Shown here: positions 42,367 through 50,871 of the stretch, piece after piece | Position numbering within the stretch: the stretch's first letter is position 1 | How the letters are laid out: each line of letters begins with the position of its first letter | Origin: Streptomyces diastatochromogenes | Lineage (GTDB): Bacteria; Actinomycetota; Actinomycetes; Streptomycetales; Streptomycetaceae | Length of the DNA stretch: 64,000 nt | Assembly: GCF_002242805.1 (NCBI RefSeq) | Contig: NZ_MCGQ01000058.1 | Coordinates: 27,902 to 91,901, forward strand | Direction of reading: 5' to 3' | Notes under the pieces: generated by a model | Database searches by the model: none | Told to the model about the DNA's origin: nothing | The model's input: the letters and a program-made list of their open reading frames with translations, nothing else | Translations under genes and position numbers: made by a program

Positions 42367-44250
42367 TTACAGGTAGTGGCGCTGGGTGTGCTTGTGGGCG
42401 GCGTAGGTCTCGTAGGCGGCTTGGGTGGTGTCGAGGGCTGATACCTCGCTGACGGGTACGTCCCACCAGCCGTGGCCGGGCGGGTTGGGTCCGTAGAGGT
42501 CGGTCTCGACGTGCACGACCGTTGTGCGGTCGGAGGCCTTCGCCTTCTCCATCGCGGAGCGGAACTCGTCGACGGTGGTGGCGTGCAGTACGTCTGCGCC
42601 CAGGGAGGAGGCGTTCGCGGCCAGGTCGACCGGCAGGACGTCGCCGTTGAGGTGGCCTGAATTCTCGTCCCGGTAGCGGTATTTGGTGCCGAACCGCTGT
42701 GAGCCCAGCGACTCCGAGAGCGAGCCGATGGATGCGAAGCCGTGGTTCTGGACAAGGACGATGATGACCTTCAGGCCTTCGGAGACCATGGTCACGATCT
42801 CCTGGGCCATCATCAGGTACGAGCCGTCACCGACCAGTACGACGACCTCGCGCGACGGGTCGGCCATCTTCGCGCCGACGCCGGCGGCTACTTCGTAGCC
42901 CATGCAGGAGTAGGCGTATTCGACGTGGTAGGCCTTCGGGTCCCTCGCCCTCCACAGCTGCTGGAGGTCGCCGGGCATGGAACCGGCGGCGTTGATGACC
43001 ACGGCCCGGTCGTCCAGGACCTCGTTGAGCGCGCCCAGGATCTGCGTCTGAGCGGGCAGGTCACCCGTGTTGCGGTCCGGTGCGAAGCACTCGTTCTCGA
43101 CCTCCCTTGTGTGGGCGATGAGTTCGCGGGTGCGGCGCCGGTAGGACTCTTCGACTTCCCAGTCGGCCAGTGCACCGGCGAGGGCCTGGATGCCGAGGCG
43201 GGCATCGGCGACCAGGGGCTCGGCCGAGTGCTTGACGGCGTCGAGGCGGGCGACGTTGAGGTTGACGAAGGTGACGTCGGGGTTGCCGAAGACGGTGTGG
43301 CTGGCGGTGGTGAAGTCGGAGTAGCGGGTGCCGATACCAAGGACGACATCGGCTTCCTTCGCCACCTCGTTCGCCGCGTATGAGCCGGTGGAGCCGATGC
43401 CGCCGACGGCGTAGGGGTGGTCCCAGGGCACTGCGCCCTTGCCCGCATGCGTGTCCGCGACCGGGATGCCGGTGGCCTCGGCGAACGCGCGCAGGGCGGT
43501 CTCGGCACCGGAGTACACGGTCCCGCCACCGGCCACGATCAGCGGCTTGCGCGCTGTGCGTAGCAGGGCGGCGGCCCGTTCGACGGCGCTGGGTTCCGGC
43601 ACCGGGCGGCTCACATGCCAGACCCGGCGCCGGAAGAAGGAGACGGGCCAGTCGTAGGCCTCGGCCTGCACGTCCTGAGGCAACGCCAGCGTCACCGCCC
43701 CGGTCTCCACGGGATCGGTGAGCACCCGCATCGCGGCCAGCGCCGCCGGGATGAGCTGCTCGGGCCGCGAGATCCGGTCGAAGTACTTGGAGACGGCGCG
43801 GAAGGCGTCGTTGACGGTGACGTCTCCGCCTCGGGTGTCCTCCAACTGCTGGAGGACCGGGTCGGCGGCGCGGGTGGCGAACATGTCGCTGGGCAGCAGC
43901 AGGACCGGGAGCCGGTTGGTGGTGGCCAGAGCTGCACCGGTGATCATGTTCGTCGACCCCGGGCCGGTGGAGGCGGTGCAGGCGAAGGTGGCCAGTCGGT
44001 CGCGCATCTTGGCGTAGGCGACGGAGGCGTGGACCATGCCTTGCTCGTTGCGGGCGAGGTAGTAGGGCAGGTCGGCCTCGCGAGTGGTGGCCGCTTGCAG
44101 CAGAGCCTGGCCGATGCCGGCGACGTTGCCGTGCCCGAAGATGCCCCACACGCCCGGGATCAGACGCTGCTCCTGACCATCGCGCTCGCTGTACTGGTTG
44201 GCCAGGAAACGGACCAGGGCCTGTGCGGTGGTGAGTCGGACGGTGTTCAT
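42367..44250 (-). CDS. iolD: 3D-(3,5/4)-trihydroxycyclohexane-1,2-dione hydrolase
   Basis: A 627-aa thiamine-diphosphate enzyme that opens the cyclitol ring, giving 5-deoxy-glucuronate. The N-terminal Pyr domain holds HGNVAGIGQALL, the activating Glu is expected in the Pyr-domain segment, and the C-terminal cofactor motif is VVLVGDGSYLMMAQEIVTMV...VQNHGFASIG (GDG-N pattern for Mg-ThDP). Its start overlaps the iolB stop as ATGA. Length and domain order match IolD. Confidence 0.95.
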   Translation of the reverse strand: MNTVRLTTAQALVRFLANQYSERDGQEQRLIPGVWGIFGHGNVAGIGQALLQAATTREADLPYYLARNEQGMVHASVAYAKMRDRLATFACTASTGPGSTNMITGAALATTNRLPVLLLPSDMFATRAADPVLQQLEDTRGGDVTVNDAFRAVSKYFDRISRPEQLIPAALAAMRVLTDPVETGAVTLALPQDVQAEAYDWPVSFFRRRVWHVSRPVPEPSAVERAAALLRTARKPLIVAGGGTVYSGAETALRAFAEATGIPVADTHAGKGAVPWDHPYAVGGIGSTGSYAANEVAKEADVVLGIGTRYSDFTTASHTVFGNPDVTFVNLNVARLDAVKHSAEPLVADARLGIQALAGALADWEVEESYRRRTRELIAHTREVENECFAPDRNTGDLPAQTQILGALNEVLDDRAVVINAAGSMPGDLQQLWRARDPKAYHVEYAYSCMGYEVAAGVGAKMADPSREVVVLVGDGSYLMMAQEIVTMVSEGLKVIIVLVQNHGFASIGSLSESLGSQRFGTKYRYRDENSGHLNGDVLPVDLAANASSLGADVLHATTVDEFRSAMEKAKASDRTTVVHVETDLYGPNPPGHGWWDVPVSEVSALDTTQAAYETYAAHKHTQRHYL

Positions 44251-45122
44251 CGCTGGTCGATTCCTTCGAAGGGAAGCCGGTCGTCGACGTCCTGGGAGTC
44301 CCAGGTGGCCCGCACCCAGCCGTGGGCGGGGTCGTCGCAGATCAGCCAGGCGCGGTCCTGTCCGGGGCCGGCCATGACGTTGAGGTAGTAGAGGTCGTAG
44401 CCGGGCGCCGCGATGGAAGGTCCGTGCCAGCCGTGCGGGATCAGGACGGTGTCGCCGGAGCGGACCTCGGCGAGCACGTCGATCGGTCGGTCCTGGGTGC
44501 CGTAGACCCGCTGGTAGCCGAAGCCGTTCTCGCCGCCGGAGATCTCGAAGTAGTAGATCTCCTCAAGTTCTGACTCCTCGCCCGGGCGTGCCTGGTCGTG
44601 TTTGTGGGGTGGGTAGGAAGACCAGTTGCCGCCGGGCGTGAGGACTTCGCATACCAGGAGTTGTTCGGCGTCGAAGGTGCCGGGGAGGCAGTAGTTGTTG
44701 ACCTGCCGCGAGCAGGCGCCGGCGCCGCGCAGTTCGACGGGGACGTCCTCCTTGCGCCCGTACCGAGCGGGCAGTGAGCTTCGCTCGGTACGGGCGGAGG
44801 GCAGTGCGAAGCGACCTCCGTGCGCGCTGCTGATCAGGGCCTCCGATTCGCGGGGGAGGTAGGCGAAGTCGGTGGCCGAGGCGAACACGCCTGTCCGTCC
44901 GGTGAGTTCGATGGCCTTGCCGTCCGTGGTGACGGTGCAGGAGCCCGTCAGCGGCAGGACCAGGAACTCGGAATCCCGGGTGGACAGGGCGTGTGCCTCG
45001 CCCGGCCTCAGGGTCAGGATCCTGAGGCCGGAGTATCCCCAGCCCGCCGATTCCGGCGTGACCAGAACCTCGTAGGGGCCGTCGGCCGAAGTCCCCTTGG
45101 GCTGGTGGTACTTGCTGCTCAC
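44247..45122 (-). CDS. iolB: 5-deoxy-glucuronate isomerase
   Basis: A 291-aa bicupin metalloenzyme that isomerises 5-deoxy-glucuronate to 2-deoxy-5-keto-gluconate. Metal-binding motifs are in NWSSYPPHKHDQ and the downstream ELEEIYYFEIS, with TVLIPHGWHGPSIAAPGYDLYYLNVMAGP in the C-terminal cupin, all IolB landmarks. GTG start overlaps the stop of the aldolase-like gene (GTGA), and its own stop overlaps iolD. An unusual perfect 15-bp inverted repeat lies inside the gene at 44755-44796, between the two cupins' conserved parts. Confidence 0.94.
   Translation of the reverse strand: MSSKYHQPKGTSADGPYEVLVTPESAGWGYSGLRILTLRPGEAHALSTRDSEFLVLPLTGSCTVTTDGKAIELTGRTGVFASATDFAYLPRESEALISSAHGGRFALPSARTERSSLPARYGRKEDVPVELRGAGACSRQVNNYCLPGTFDAEQLLVCEVLTPGGNWSSYPPHKHDQARPGEESELEEIYYFEISGGENGFGYQRVYGTQDRPIDVLAEVRSGDTVLIPHGWHGPSIAAPGYDLYYLNVMAGPGQDRAWLICDDPAHGWVRATWDSQDVDDRLPFEGIDQR
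44755..44796. repeat. Perfect 15-bp inverted repeat inside iolB
   Basis: CGCCCGTACCGAGCG (44755-44769) and CGCTCGGTACGGGCG (44782-44796) are exact reverse complements with a 12-base loop. The reading frame stays open through it. Confidence 0.8.
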
Positions 45123-45991
45123 AGCAGGCTCACCGCCCGGTCCACGGCACCGGCGACATCACCGTTCGACGGGTAGAGGAGGGAGCGGCCCACGACCAGG
45201 CCCTGCGCGGTGGGCTGCTTCAGGGCCTTGCCCCAGGACGCGAAGGCCGCGTCGGCATCCTTGACCTCGCCGCCCAGAAGCAGCGCGGGCAACGTGGAGG
45301 AGGCCAGGACGCGCTCCATGTCGTCCACGACCGGAAGCTTCAGCCAGGTGTAGGCGGTACGGCGGCCCAGGCCGGAGGCGATGGTGATGGACTTGATGAC
45401 GGCGTCCGTGGAGAGGTCGTTGCGGATCTTCCCGTCCTGCCACACGGACATGAACGGCTCTACCATCGCCATGAGTTGACGGTCATTCAGTTCGTTGACC
45501 GCTCGGGCGGTGTCCACCAAGGCCGACGGAGTTGCCGCGTCAGACAGGGCGATACGCGTGAGCATCTTGCCGCCGTCGAAGCCCATCGCGGCGATGGTCT
45601 CGGCGTCGTAGCCGGTGAACCGGTCGTCGATCTCGAACACGGAGCCCGCGAGTCCGGCGCGGTTCATGGAGCCGAAGACACTCTTACCGTCCAGGACGCC
45701 GAGGAGGAGCAGGTCTTCGAGGATGTCGGCGGTGGCCAGCACACCGGTCACGCCGGGTCGGTCCAGGGCGATGCACAGGCGGTCGAGCAGCCGGGCGCGG
45801 TCGGCCATGGCGGTGGGATCGGAGCCCACGCCGTTGGCGCCGCGCGCCGGATGATCGGCGGCGATGATCATCGCCTTGCCGTGTTCGCCCAGCAGCGAGG
45901 TCGCCCTGACGCGGCGCGCGGCCGCCGCCGCGATGGCACCGGGATCACTGACCCGGGCATCCACGATCCGGGTCACATTGTCGGACAGCAC
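45119..45991 (-). CDS. Deoxyribose-phosphate aldolase-like / Cgl0158-family TIM-barrel protein
   Basis: A 290-aa TIM-barrel protein (Cgl0158-like aldolase group). IIAADHPARGANGVGSDPTA, MGFDGGKMLTRIAL (likely Schiff-base Lys region) and YTWLKLPVVDDMERV mark the family. In actinobacterial iol operons this protein occupies the place of IolJ, the aldolase splitting 2-deoxy-5-keto-gluconate-6-phosphate into malonate semialdehyde and dihydroxyacetone phosphate. GTG at 45991, four bases after the iolC stop, with an AAAGG site. Second gene of the operon; the aldolase role is inferred from family and position. Confidence 0.85.
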   Translation of the reverse strand: MLSDNVTRIVDARVSDPGAIAAAAARRVRATSLLGEHGKAMIIAADHPARGANGVGSDPTAMADRARLLDRLCIALDRPGVTGVLATADILEDLLLLGVLDGKSVFGSMNRAGLAGSVFEIDDRFTGYDAETIAAMGFDGGKMLTRIALSDAATPSALVDTARAVNELNDRQLMAMVEPFMSVWQDGKIRNDLSTDAVIKSITIASGLGRRTAYTWLKLPVVDDMERVLASSTLPALLLGGEVKDADAAFASWGKALKQPTAQGLVVGRSLLYPSNGDVAGAVDRAVSLL

Positions 45992-45995
45992 GTCG

Positions 45996-46967
45996 TCACG
46001 CCTTTCGTTCGCTGGTGGCGAGGGATGCCTCGCGGAGCTTGGAGTTGACCTCGGTCTCGGTCGGCATGGCGTCGGAGCAGGCCAGCCGGCCCGCGACGAT
46101 CGCGCCGGCCGCATTCGCGAAGGCGACCGTGCGGCGGGTGTCCCAGCCCGACAGCAGGCCGTGGCACAGCGCCCCGCCGAACGCGTCACCGGCACCCAGC
46201 CCGTTCACCACGTCCACCGGAACCGGCGCGATCTCGGTGGCCGAACCGTCCCGGTCCATCGCCAGCACTCCCTTGGGGCCCTGCTTCACGATCGCCAGCT
46301 CGACCCCGGCGGCCAGCAGCGCCTTCGCAGCGGCATACGGCTCGCGCTCACCGGTGGCGACCTCACACTCGTCGAGGTTGCCGACCGCGACCGTCGTATG
46401 GCGCAGGGCCTCGGCGTAGTACGCCCGCGCCGCAGACGGGTCCGCCCAGAACATCGGCCGCCAGTCGAGGTCGAACACCGTCGGACCCGACTTGGCCCGG
46501 TGCGCCAGCGCGCCCAGCGTGGCCGAACGGCTCGGCTCCTCACTCAGCCCGGTCCCGGTGACCCAGAAGATCCCCGCGTCCCGCACCGCCGCCAGGTCCA
46601 GCTCATCCGCACGGATGTCCAGGTCAGGAGCCTTCGGCAGCCGGTAGAAGTACAGCGGGAAGTCGTCCGGCGGAAAGATCTCGCAGAACGTCACCGGCGT
46701 CGGCGCGACGTCGGACGTGCCGACAAAGCCGCTGTCGACCCCGTACCCCTCCAGCGCCGCACGCACGAAGCCCCCGAATGGATCCCGCCCCGTCTTCGTG
46801 ATCACCGCAGCCGAGTGCCCGTACCGCGCCGCGGCCACCGCCACGTTCGTCGGACTCCCGCCCAGGTACTTGCCGAACGACGTGACCTCCGCCAGCCCCA
46901 CACCCGTCTGAAGCGGATACACATCCACCCCGACTCGGCCCATGGTCAGCACTTCGAACGACATCAC
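45996..46967 (-). CDS. iolC: 5-dehydro-2-deoxygluconokinase
   Basis: A 323-aa PfkB/ribokinase-type kinase phosphorylating 2-deoxy-5-keto-gluconate. The N-terminal GGSPTNVAVAAARYGHSAAVI segment binds substrate, TGTGLSEEPSR follows, and the C-terminal ATP/anion-hole signature is NGLGAGDAFGGALCHGLLSGW with the catalytic Asp. First gene of the iol operon (iolC, aldolase-like, iolB, iolD, mmsA). The LacI-type operator at 47028-47041 lies between its promoter and its start codon. Confidence 0.93.
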   Translation of the reverse strand: MMSFEVLTMGRVGVDVYPLQTGVGLAEVTSFGKYLGGSPTNVAVAAARYGHSAAVITKTGRDPFGGFVRAALEGYGVDSGFVGTSDVAPTPVTFCEIFPPDDFPLYFYRLPKAPDLDIRADELDLAAVRDAGIFWVTGTGLSEEPSRSATLGALAHRAKSGPTVFDLDWRPMFWADPSAARAYYAEALRHTTVAVGNLDECEVATGEREPYAAAKALLAAGVELAIVKQGPKGVLAMDRDGSATEIAPVPVDVVNGLGAGDAFGGALCHGLLSGWDTRRTVAFANAAGAIVAGRLACSDAMPTETEVNSKLREASLATSERKA

Positions 46968-47027
46968 GCTGGTTTCCCTTCGCTCCGACCGTCCCCGGAG
47001 GCGGTGGGGCCTGGGGCAGACGAATGA

Positions 47028-47041
47028 TTAAAGCGTTTTAA
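47028..47041. promoter_or_regulatory. LacI-type operator TTAAAGCGTTTTAA, copy 3
   Basis: One central base differs from copy 1. It is 61 bp before the iolC start and 20 bp after the -10-like hexamer of a minus-strand promoter, so a bound repressor would block the iol operon. Confidence 0.8.
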
Positions 47042-47061
47042 GCGGGTGCTCTAAGGCGAGT

Positions 47062-47090
47062 ACGATGCCGTCATAAAAATGTCATGTCAA
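47062..47090 (-). promoter_or_regulatory. Probable promoter of the iolC operon
   Basis: On the minus strand, TTGACA (47090-47085) and CATCGT (47067-47062) are 17 bp apart. The -35 is perfect and the -10 is weak. Confidence 0.5.
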
Positions 47091-47236
47091 TAGGTTGTTG
47101 GTACGAGGCTTCCGTGACGGACAGCCGTAAGCGTCCGAAGCGCGACCGTAAGGAGACCCGAAGCGTTCCCGAAGGCATATGCCGCACAGTGGTCGAGGTG
47201 CTTGAGAACCGGACGATCGGGGCTGGAGGAGCGGGG

Positions 47237-47851
47237 ATGGACGACGGCGACGACCGCCTGCGGCTGGTGATCCTCGTCGGCGCGGCCAGGGAGGGCCGCT
47301 TCGGGCTGGCGGCCGCCGAGTGGCTCGCGACCCGCGCCCGGCTGCGCAGCGACTTCGAGGTCGACGTCATCGACCTGGCCACGGCCTGGCTGCCGGACCT
47401 GATGACCGCCGACCCCGCGGTGCCGCGGCCGTCCGCCGTGCGGGACCTGTCCCCGTGGCTCGCCGCCGCCGACGCGTTCGCCGTGGTGACGCAGGAGCAC
47501 CGCTCCGGCTACCCGGCGTCCCTGAAGAACGCGATCGACTGGTACGACAGCGAATGGCACGCCAAGCCCGTCGGCTTCGTCTGTTACGGCGGGCCGTCCG
47601 GCGGGCTGTGGGCGGTCGCCCAGCTCCGGCAGGTCTTCGCCGAGTCCCACGCGGTCACCGTCCCGGAGACCGTCAGCTTCGACAACTACCAGGAGCGCTG
47701 GGGTTCCGAGGGGCAGTTCCTCGACACCGAGGACTGTCGCCGGGACGCCCTCGCCATGCTCGACCGGCTCGACTGGTGGGCGCGTGCCCTGCGCCGGGCC
47801 CGTGCCCGTGAGCCGTACACGTACTCGTACCCCGCCCGCGCGGAGGAGTGA
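47237..47851 (+). CDS. NADPH-dependent FMN reductase-like flavoprotein
   Basis: A 204-aa flavodoxin-like reductase. ILVGAAREGRFGLAAAEWLA is a variant of the FMN phosphate loop, and VTQEHRSGYPASLKNAIDWY replaces the common PEYN with EHRSGYP. CYGGPSGGLWAVAQLRQVF is the other flavin-side loop. ATG at 47237 has a GGAGGAG site; an in-frame ATG at 47084 would add 51 residues with poor composition. It lies seven bases before the thioesterase gene, so it belongs to the natural-product cluster and may supply reduced flavin or reduce a quinone-like intermediate. Confidence 0.85.
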   Translation: MDDGDDRLRLVILVGAAREGRFGLAAAEWLATRARLRSDFEVDVIDLATAWLPDLMTADPAVPRPSAVRDLSPWLAAADAFAVVTQEHRSGYPASLKNAIDWYDSEWHAKPVGFVCYGGPSGGLWAVAQLRQVFAESHAVTVPETVSFDNYQERWGSEGQFLDTEDCRRDALAMLDRLDWWARALRRARAREPYTYSYPARAEE

Positions 47852-47858
47852 CACATCC

Positions 47859-48761
47859 ATGGACACCAGGTGGTTCCGGCGGTTCGGCGAGCCGCTGCCC
47901 GCGGCCTGTCGGCTGATCTGTTTCCCGCACGCGGGCGGCTCGGCCACCGCCTACGCCCCGCTGTCGCGGAAGCTCTCCGGGACACTCGACGTCCTCGCCG
48001 TCCAGTACCCGGCCCGCCAGGACCGGCGCGCCGAGCCGCCCGCGGACGGCATCCTCGGGCTCGCCGCCCGCATAGCCGAGGCGCTCACGCCGTACACGCG
48101 GCAGCCGTACGCGTTCTTCGGCCACAGCATGGGGGCGCTCGTCGCCTACGAGACCGCGCGGATGCTCGACGACGGATCCGTGCCGCCACCCGTGCGCCTG
48201 TTCCTGTCCGGGCGCGGCGCGCCCGGCCCGACACCGGACCCGCACGACCGGCTCCCGGACGACGCGGCCATCCTCGCTGCGGTCCGGAAGTTGGGAGGCA
48301 CCGACGCCTCCGTGCTGGACGACCCGGAACTTCTCGACATGGTGCTGCCCGCGCTGCGCGCCGACTACGGGGCCCTCGCCTCGTACCGCTGGCAGCCCGG
48401 TCCCGCGCTGAACACCCCCGTCACCGTGCTCGTCGGCGATGCGGACCCGGTCGTACCGGTCGCGTCGGTGGCCGGCTGGGCACGGCAGACGCGACAGGAC
48501 GACGAGGTTCTGGTCTTCGCAGGGGGCCACTTCTATCTGAGCGAGCGGCTGGACCAGGTGACCGCTGTCCTGAGGAGCCGCTTGAGTCCATCGACAGGGG
48601 GAAGCAGTGGAATTCCGGGTTCTGGGCCCGTTGGAGGCGTCGGCGGGGGAGCACAAGCTGGCCCTAGGGGGACACAAGCAGCGGGCGGTGCTGGGGCTGC
48701 TCCTGCTGCGGGCGAACCGGGTGGTGGCGACCAGCGAACTGCTGGGAGCGCTGTGGCCTGA
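47859..48761 (+). CDS. Type II (editing) thioesterase with an unusual 3' extension
   Basis: An alpha/beta-hydrolase thioesterase of the GrsT/TEII type that clears misprimed or stalled acyl groups from PKS carrier proteins. FPHAGG is at residues 22-27, the nucleophile GHSMG puts Ser at 90, Asp is in VLVGDADPVVP and His in FAGGHFYL. A normal TEII would end near residue 245; this frame continues for over 50 Gly/Ala/Pro-rich residues that overlap the start of the SARP gene by 155 bp in another frame. The tail is therefore probably a read-through product of a lost stop codon. Supports an active modular PKS downstream. Confidence 0.88.
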   Translation: MDTRWFRRFGEPLPAACRLICFPHAGGSATAYAPLSRKLSGTLDVLAVQYPARQDRRAEPPADGILGLAARIAEALTPYTRQPYAFFGHSMGALVAYETARMLDDGSVPPPVRLFLSGRGAPGPTPDPHDRLPDDAAILAAVRKLGGTDASVLDDPELLDMVLPALRADYGALASYRWQPGPALNTPVTVLVGDADPVVPVASVAGWARQTRQDDEVLVFAGGHFYLSERLDQVTAVLRSRLSPSTGGSSGIPGSGPVGGVGGGAQAGPRGTQAAGGAGAAPAAGEPGGGDQRTAGSAVA

Positions 48762-50772
48762 CGAGAACCGTCCCACCACCGCCCGGAAGATCGTGCAGAA
48801 CGCGGTGTGGGGCCTGCGCGCCCTGTTCGCCGAGGAGAGCGCCGTGGACCGCGGCCCCGAACTGGTCACCCAGGCACCGGGATACGTGCTGCGGCTCGAC
48901 CCCGAACAGGTGGACCTGCACCGTTTCAACCGCCGGGTCGCCGAAGGGCGCGCCCAGCTGTCCGGCGGCCGCCCCGCGGAGGCCGCCCGGCTGCTCGGTG
49001 CCGCGCTGGAGGAGTGGCACGGACCGGCGCTCGCGGACCTCGCCGAGGCGGGCACCGACTGGCCCGAGCTGACCGCGCTGAGCCAGCTCCGGCTGGACGT
49101 GATGGAGGACCGCTTCGAGGCCGAACTGCGCAGCGGCCACCACTACTCCGTCCTCGGCGAGCTGGTCTCCCTGGCCGAGGAGGAGCCGTTGCGGGAACGG
49201 CTGTGCGGCCAGCTGATGCTGGCCCTGTACCGCTGCGGCCGGCAGGCCGAGGCGCTCGACGTCTTCAGCCGGGTACGACGGGCCCTGGTCGAGGAGCACG
49301 GCCTGGAACCCTCCCGTGAACTCCAGCTGCTCCAGCAGAACATCCTCACCCACGATCCCGCGCTGGCCCCGCCGGCCACGGTCGCGCCCACGCCACCCGC
49401 CGTGCACACACGGCCCGAGCAGCCCGTATCACCCGTATCGCCCGCGCCGCCTCGGGCTGTCGCTGCGCGGGGCGAGGCGGCTCGGGCGGCCGTCCCGGAG
49501 CGGGTCGCGCACCGGGCACCGGCCCCGCACACCGAGCGCAGGTCGGTCGCCGTCCTGCTGGTCGGTGCCCGTACCGCCGAGACGTCCGCCGCCGGTCCGG
49601 GGGAGTCCCACACGCTGTACGACGCCGTGGCCGCGGTCGCCGACTGTGTCGAGGAGTTCGGCGGCACCGTCGCCGGGTCGCTCGGCCGGGTCTGGGTCGC
49701 GGTGTTCGGGCTGGACACCGACCGGGCCGAGGCAGCGCAGGGCGCGGTGCGCGCCGCGGTGGCCCTGCGCGCCCGGCTCAGCCAGGTCCCCGGGCCCCGC
49801 TGGCACGCGGTGGTGTCGGCGGGCGAGGCCCTCGTGCGCTGGAACCCCTACGACGGCGCCGCGCCCGTACGGGTCGTGGGCCGCCTCGTCGACGAGGCAC
49901 GCACCCTGCTCGCCACGGTGCCGTCCGGCGCGATCCACCTCGACGGCGAGGCCGTGCAGGACACCGTGGGCCTGGTCCGGCAAGTGCCGACCGAACGGCC
50001 CCGGGTACGGGCCGTCGCCGGGCTGCGCACGGCCGGCGAGGCCGCCGCCCTGCCCGACCCGTCCGGCGGCTTCGAGGCCGAACTGGACATGGTGAAGGGC
50101 CTGTTGACCCGGTCCCGACGCCATGACGCCCCGCACCTGGTCACCATCCTCGGTGAACCGGGCGTGGGCAGGACCCGCTTCCTCGCCGACTTCGTCCGGA
50201 GCATCCAGGGCGAGGCGGTCCGGGTGGTGCGGGTGCGCGGCGGGGACCGGGCCTCGTGGACGCTGTGCGACGTGCTGCGGGCCTGCTGCGGACTGCCCCT
50301 GTCCGACACCGACGACCGCGGGCTCACCGACGTCGTGCACCGGGTCGCCGGACGCAGCGAGACCGCGGAACGGCTGCTGCGGCGGCTCAGCCCCGGCCGG
50401 CCGCACGACGCCTCCGACCAGGAGGCCGAGGCGTACGAGGCCTGGTGCGAGCTGCTGGTGCTGCTGGCCCGGGAACAGCCGCTGGTGCTGTGCGTGGACG
50501 ACGCGCACGCCGCCGACGACGCCGTACTCGGCCTCGTGGAGAAGCTCGCGTCGCTGCCGCAGGACGTGCCGCTGCTCATCCTGGTGTGCGCCCGGCCCGG
50601 CGGCCTGCTGGCCCGCAGGCCCCTGTGGGGCAGCGGCCTGCGGCACAGCGTGACCCTCACCCTGCAGCGGCTGCCCGGTGCCGCCGCCGAGGTCTGGGCG
50701 GAGCGCCCCGAAGGAGCGCGGGGAACTGCGCGACCAGCCACGACGGCGCCGCAGAGGGTCGACGGCAGATAG
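48607..50772 (+). CDS. Large SARP-family regulator with inactive cyclase-like and P-loop regions
   Basis: A 721-aa Streptomyces antibiotic regulatory protein, expected to activate the cluster. Winged helix DNA-binding domain (about residues 1-95), BTAD domain (about 100-250), a linker, then a region (about 310-450) resembling a class III nucleotide-cyclase homology domain (SVAVLLVGARTAET, EFGGTVAGSLGRVWVAVFG) but without the metal-binding Asp residues. A STAND-type ATPase part follows with GEPGVGRT (Walker A Lys replaced by Arg522) and LCVDDAH as Walker B. The protein ends abruptly in a Streptomyces interspersed intergenic sequence. GTG start with GGGGGAAG. Convergent with a paralogue. Confidence 0.87.
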   Translation: MEFRVLGPLEASAGEHKLALGGHKQRAVLGLLLLRANRVVATSELLGALWPDENRPTTARKIVQNAVWGLRALFAEESAVDRGPELVTQAPGYVLRLDPEQVDLHRFNRRVAEGRAQLSGGRPAEAARLLGAALEEWHGPALADLAEAGTDWPELTALSQLRLDVMEDRFEAELRSGHHYSVLGELVSLAEEEPLRERLCGQLMLALYRCGRQAEALDVFSRVRRALVEEHGLEPSRELQLLQQNILTHDPALAPPATVAPTPPAVHTRPEQPVSPVSPAPPRAVAARGEAARAAVPERVAHRAPAPHTERRSVAVLLVGARTAETSAAGPGESHTLYDAVAAVADCVEEFGGTVAGSLGRVWVAVFGLDTDRAEAAQGAVRAAVALRARLSQVPGPRWHAVVSAGEALVRWNPYDGAAPVRVVGRLVDEARTLLATVPSGAIHLDGEAVQDTVGLVRQVPTERPRVRAVAGLRTAGEAAALPDPSGGFEAELDMVKGLLTRSRRHDAPHLVTILGEPGVGRTRFLADFVRSIQGEAVRVVRVRGGDRASWTLCDVLRACCGLPLSDTDDRGLTDVVHRVAGRSETAERLLRRLSPGRPHDASDQEAEAYEAWCELLVLLAREQPLVLCVDDAHAADDAVLGLVEKLASLPQDVPLLILVCARPGGLLARRPLWGSGLRHSVTLTLQRLPGAAAEVWAERPEGARGTARPATTAPQRVDGR

Positions 50773-50775
50773 CGC
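50699..50775. repeat. Streptomyces interspersed intergenic element at the SARP 3' end
   Basis: The stretch containing GCGCGGGGAACTGCGCGACC and CAGCCACGACGG is, from memory, a sequence that recurs in intergenic regions across Streptomyces genomes, usually beside terminator-like hairpins (here GCGCCCC pairing with GGGG-type bases). In this window the SARP coding frame runs into it and stops at 50772. Confidence 0.55.
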
Positions 50776-50808
50776 CTCACCGCAGCGGGCTTCACCCATC
50801 CTGCTCAG

Positions 50809-50855
50809 GGCCGGGGCCCGTCGAGTGTCTTCCAGACGATCGACGGGCCTCGGCC
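50809..50855. terminator. Bidirectional terminator between the convergent SARP genes
   Basis: Arms GGCCGGGGCCCGTCGA (50809-50824) and TCGACGGGCCTCGGCC (50840-50855) pair along 16 bp with one G-T wobble. The 15-base loop can form a small extra stem (GTCT with AGAC). Confidence 0.78.
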
Positions 50856-50871
50856 GAAGCAGTGCACGCGC

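Noticed and set aside
43061..44149. Alternative minus-strand frame of about 360 codons inside iolD
   Set aside because: A shifted reading of iolD with no motifs; the IolD thiamine-diphosphate motifs are in the other frame.
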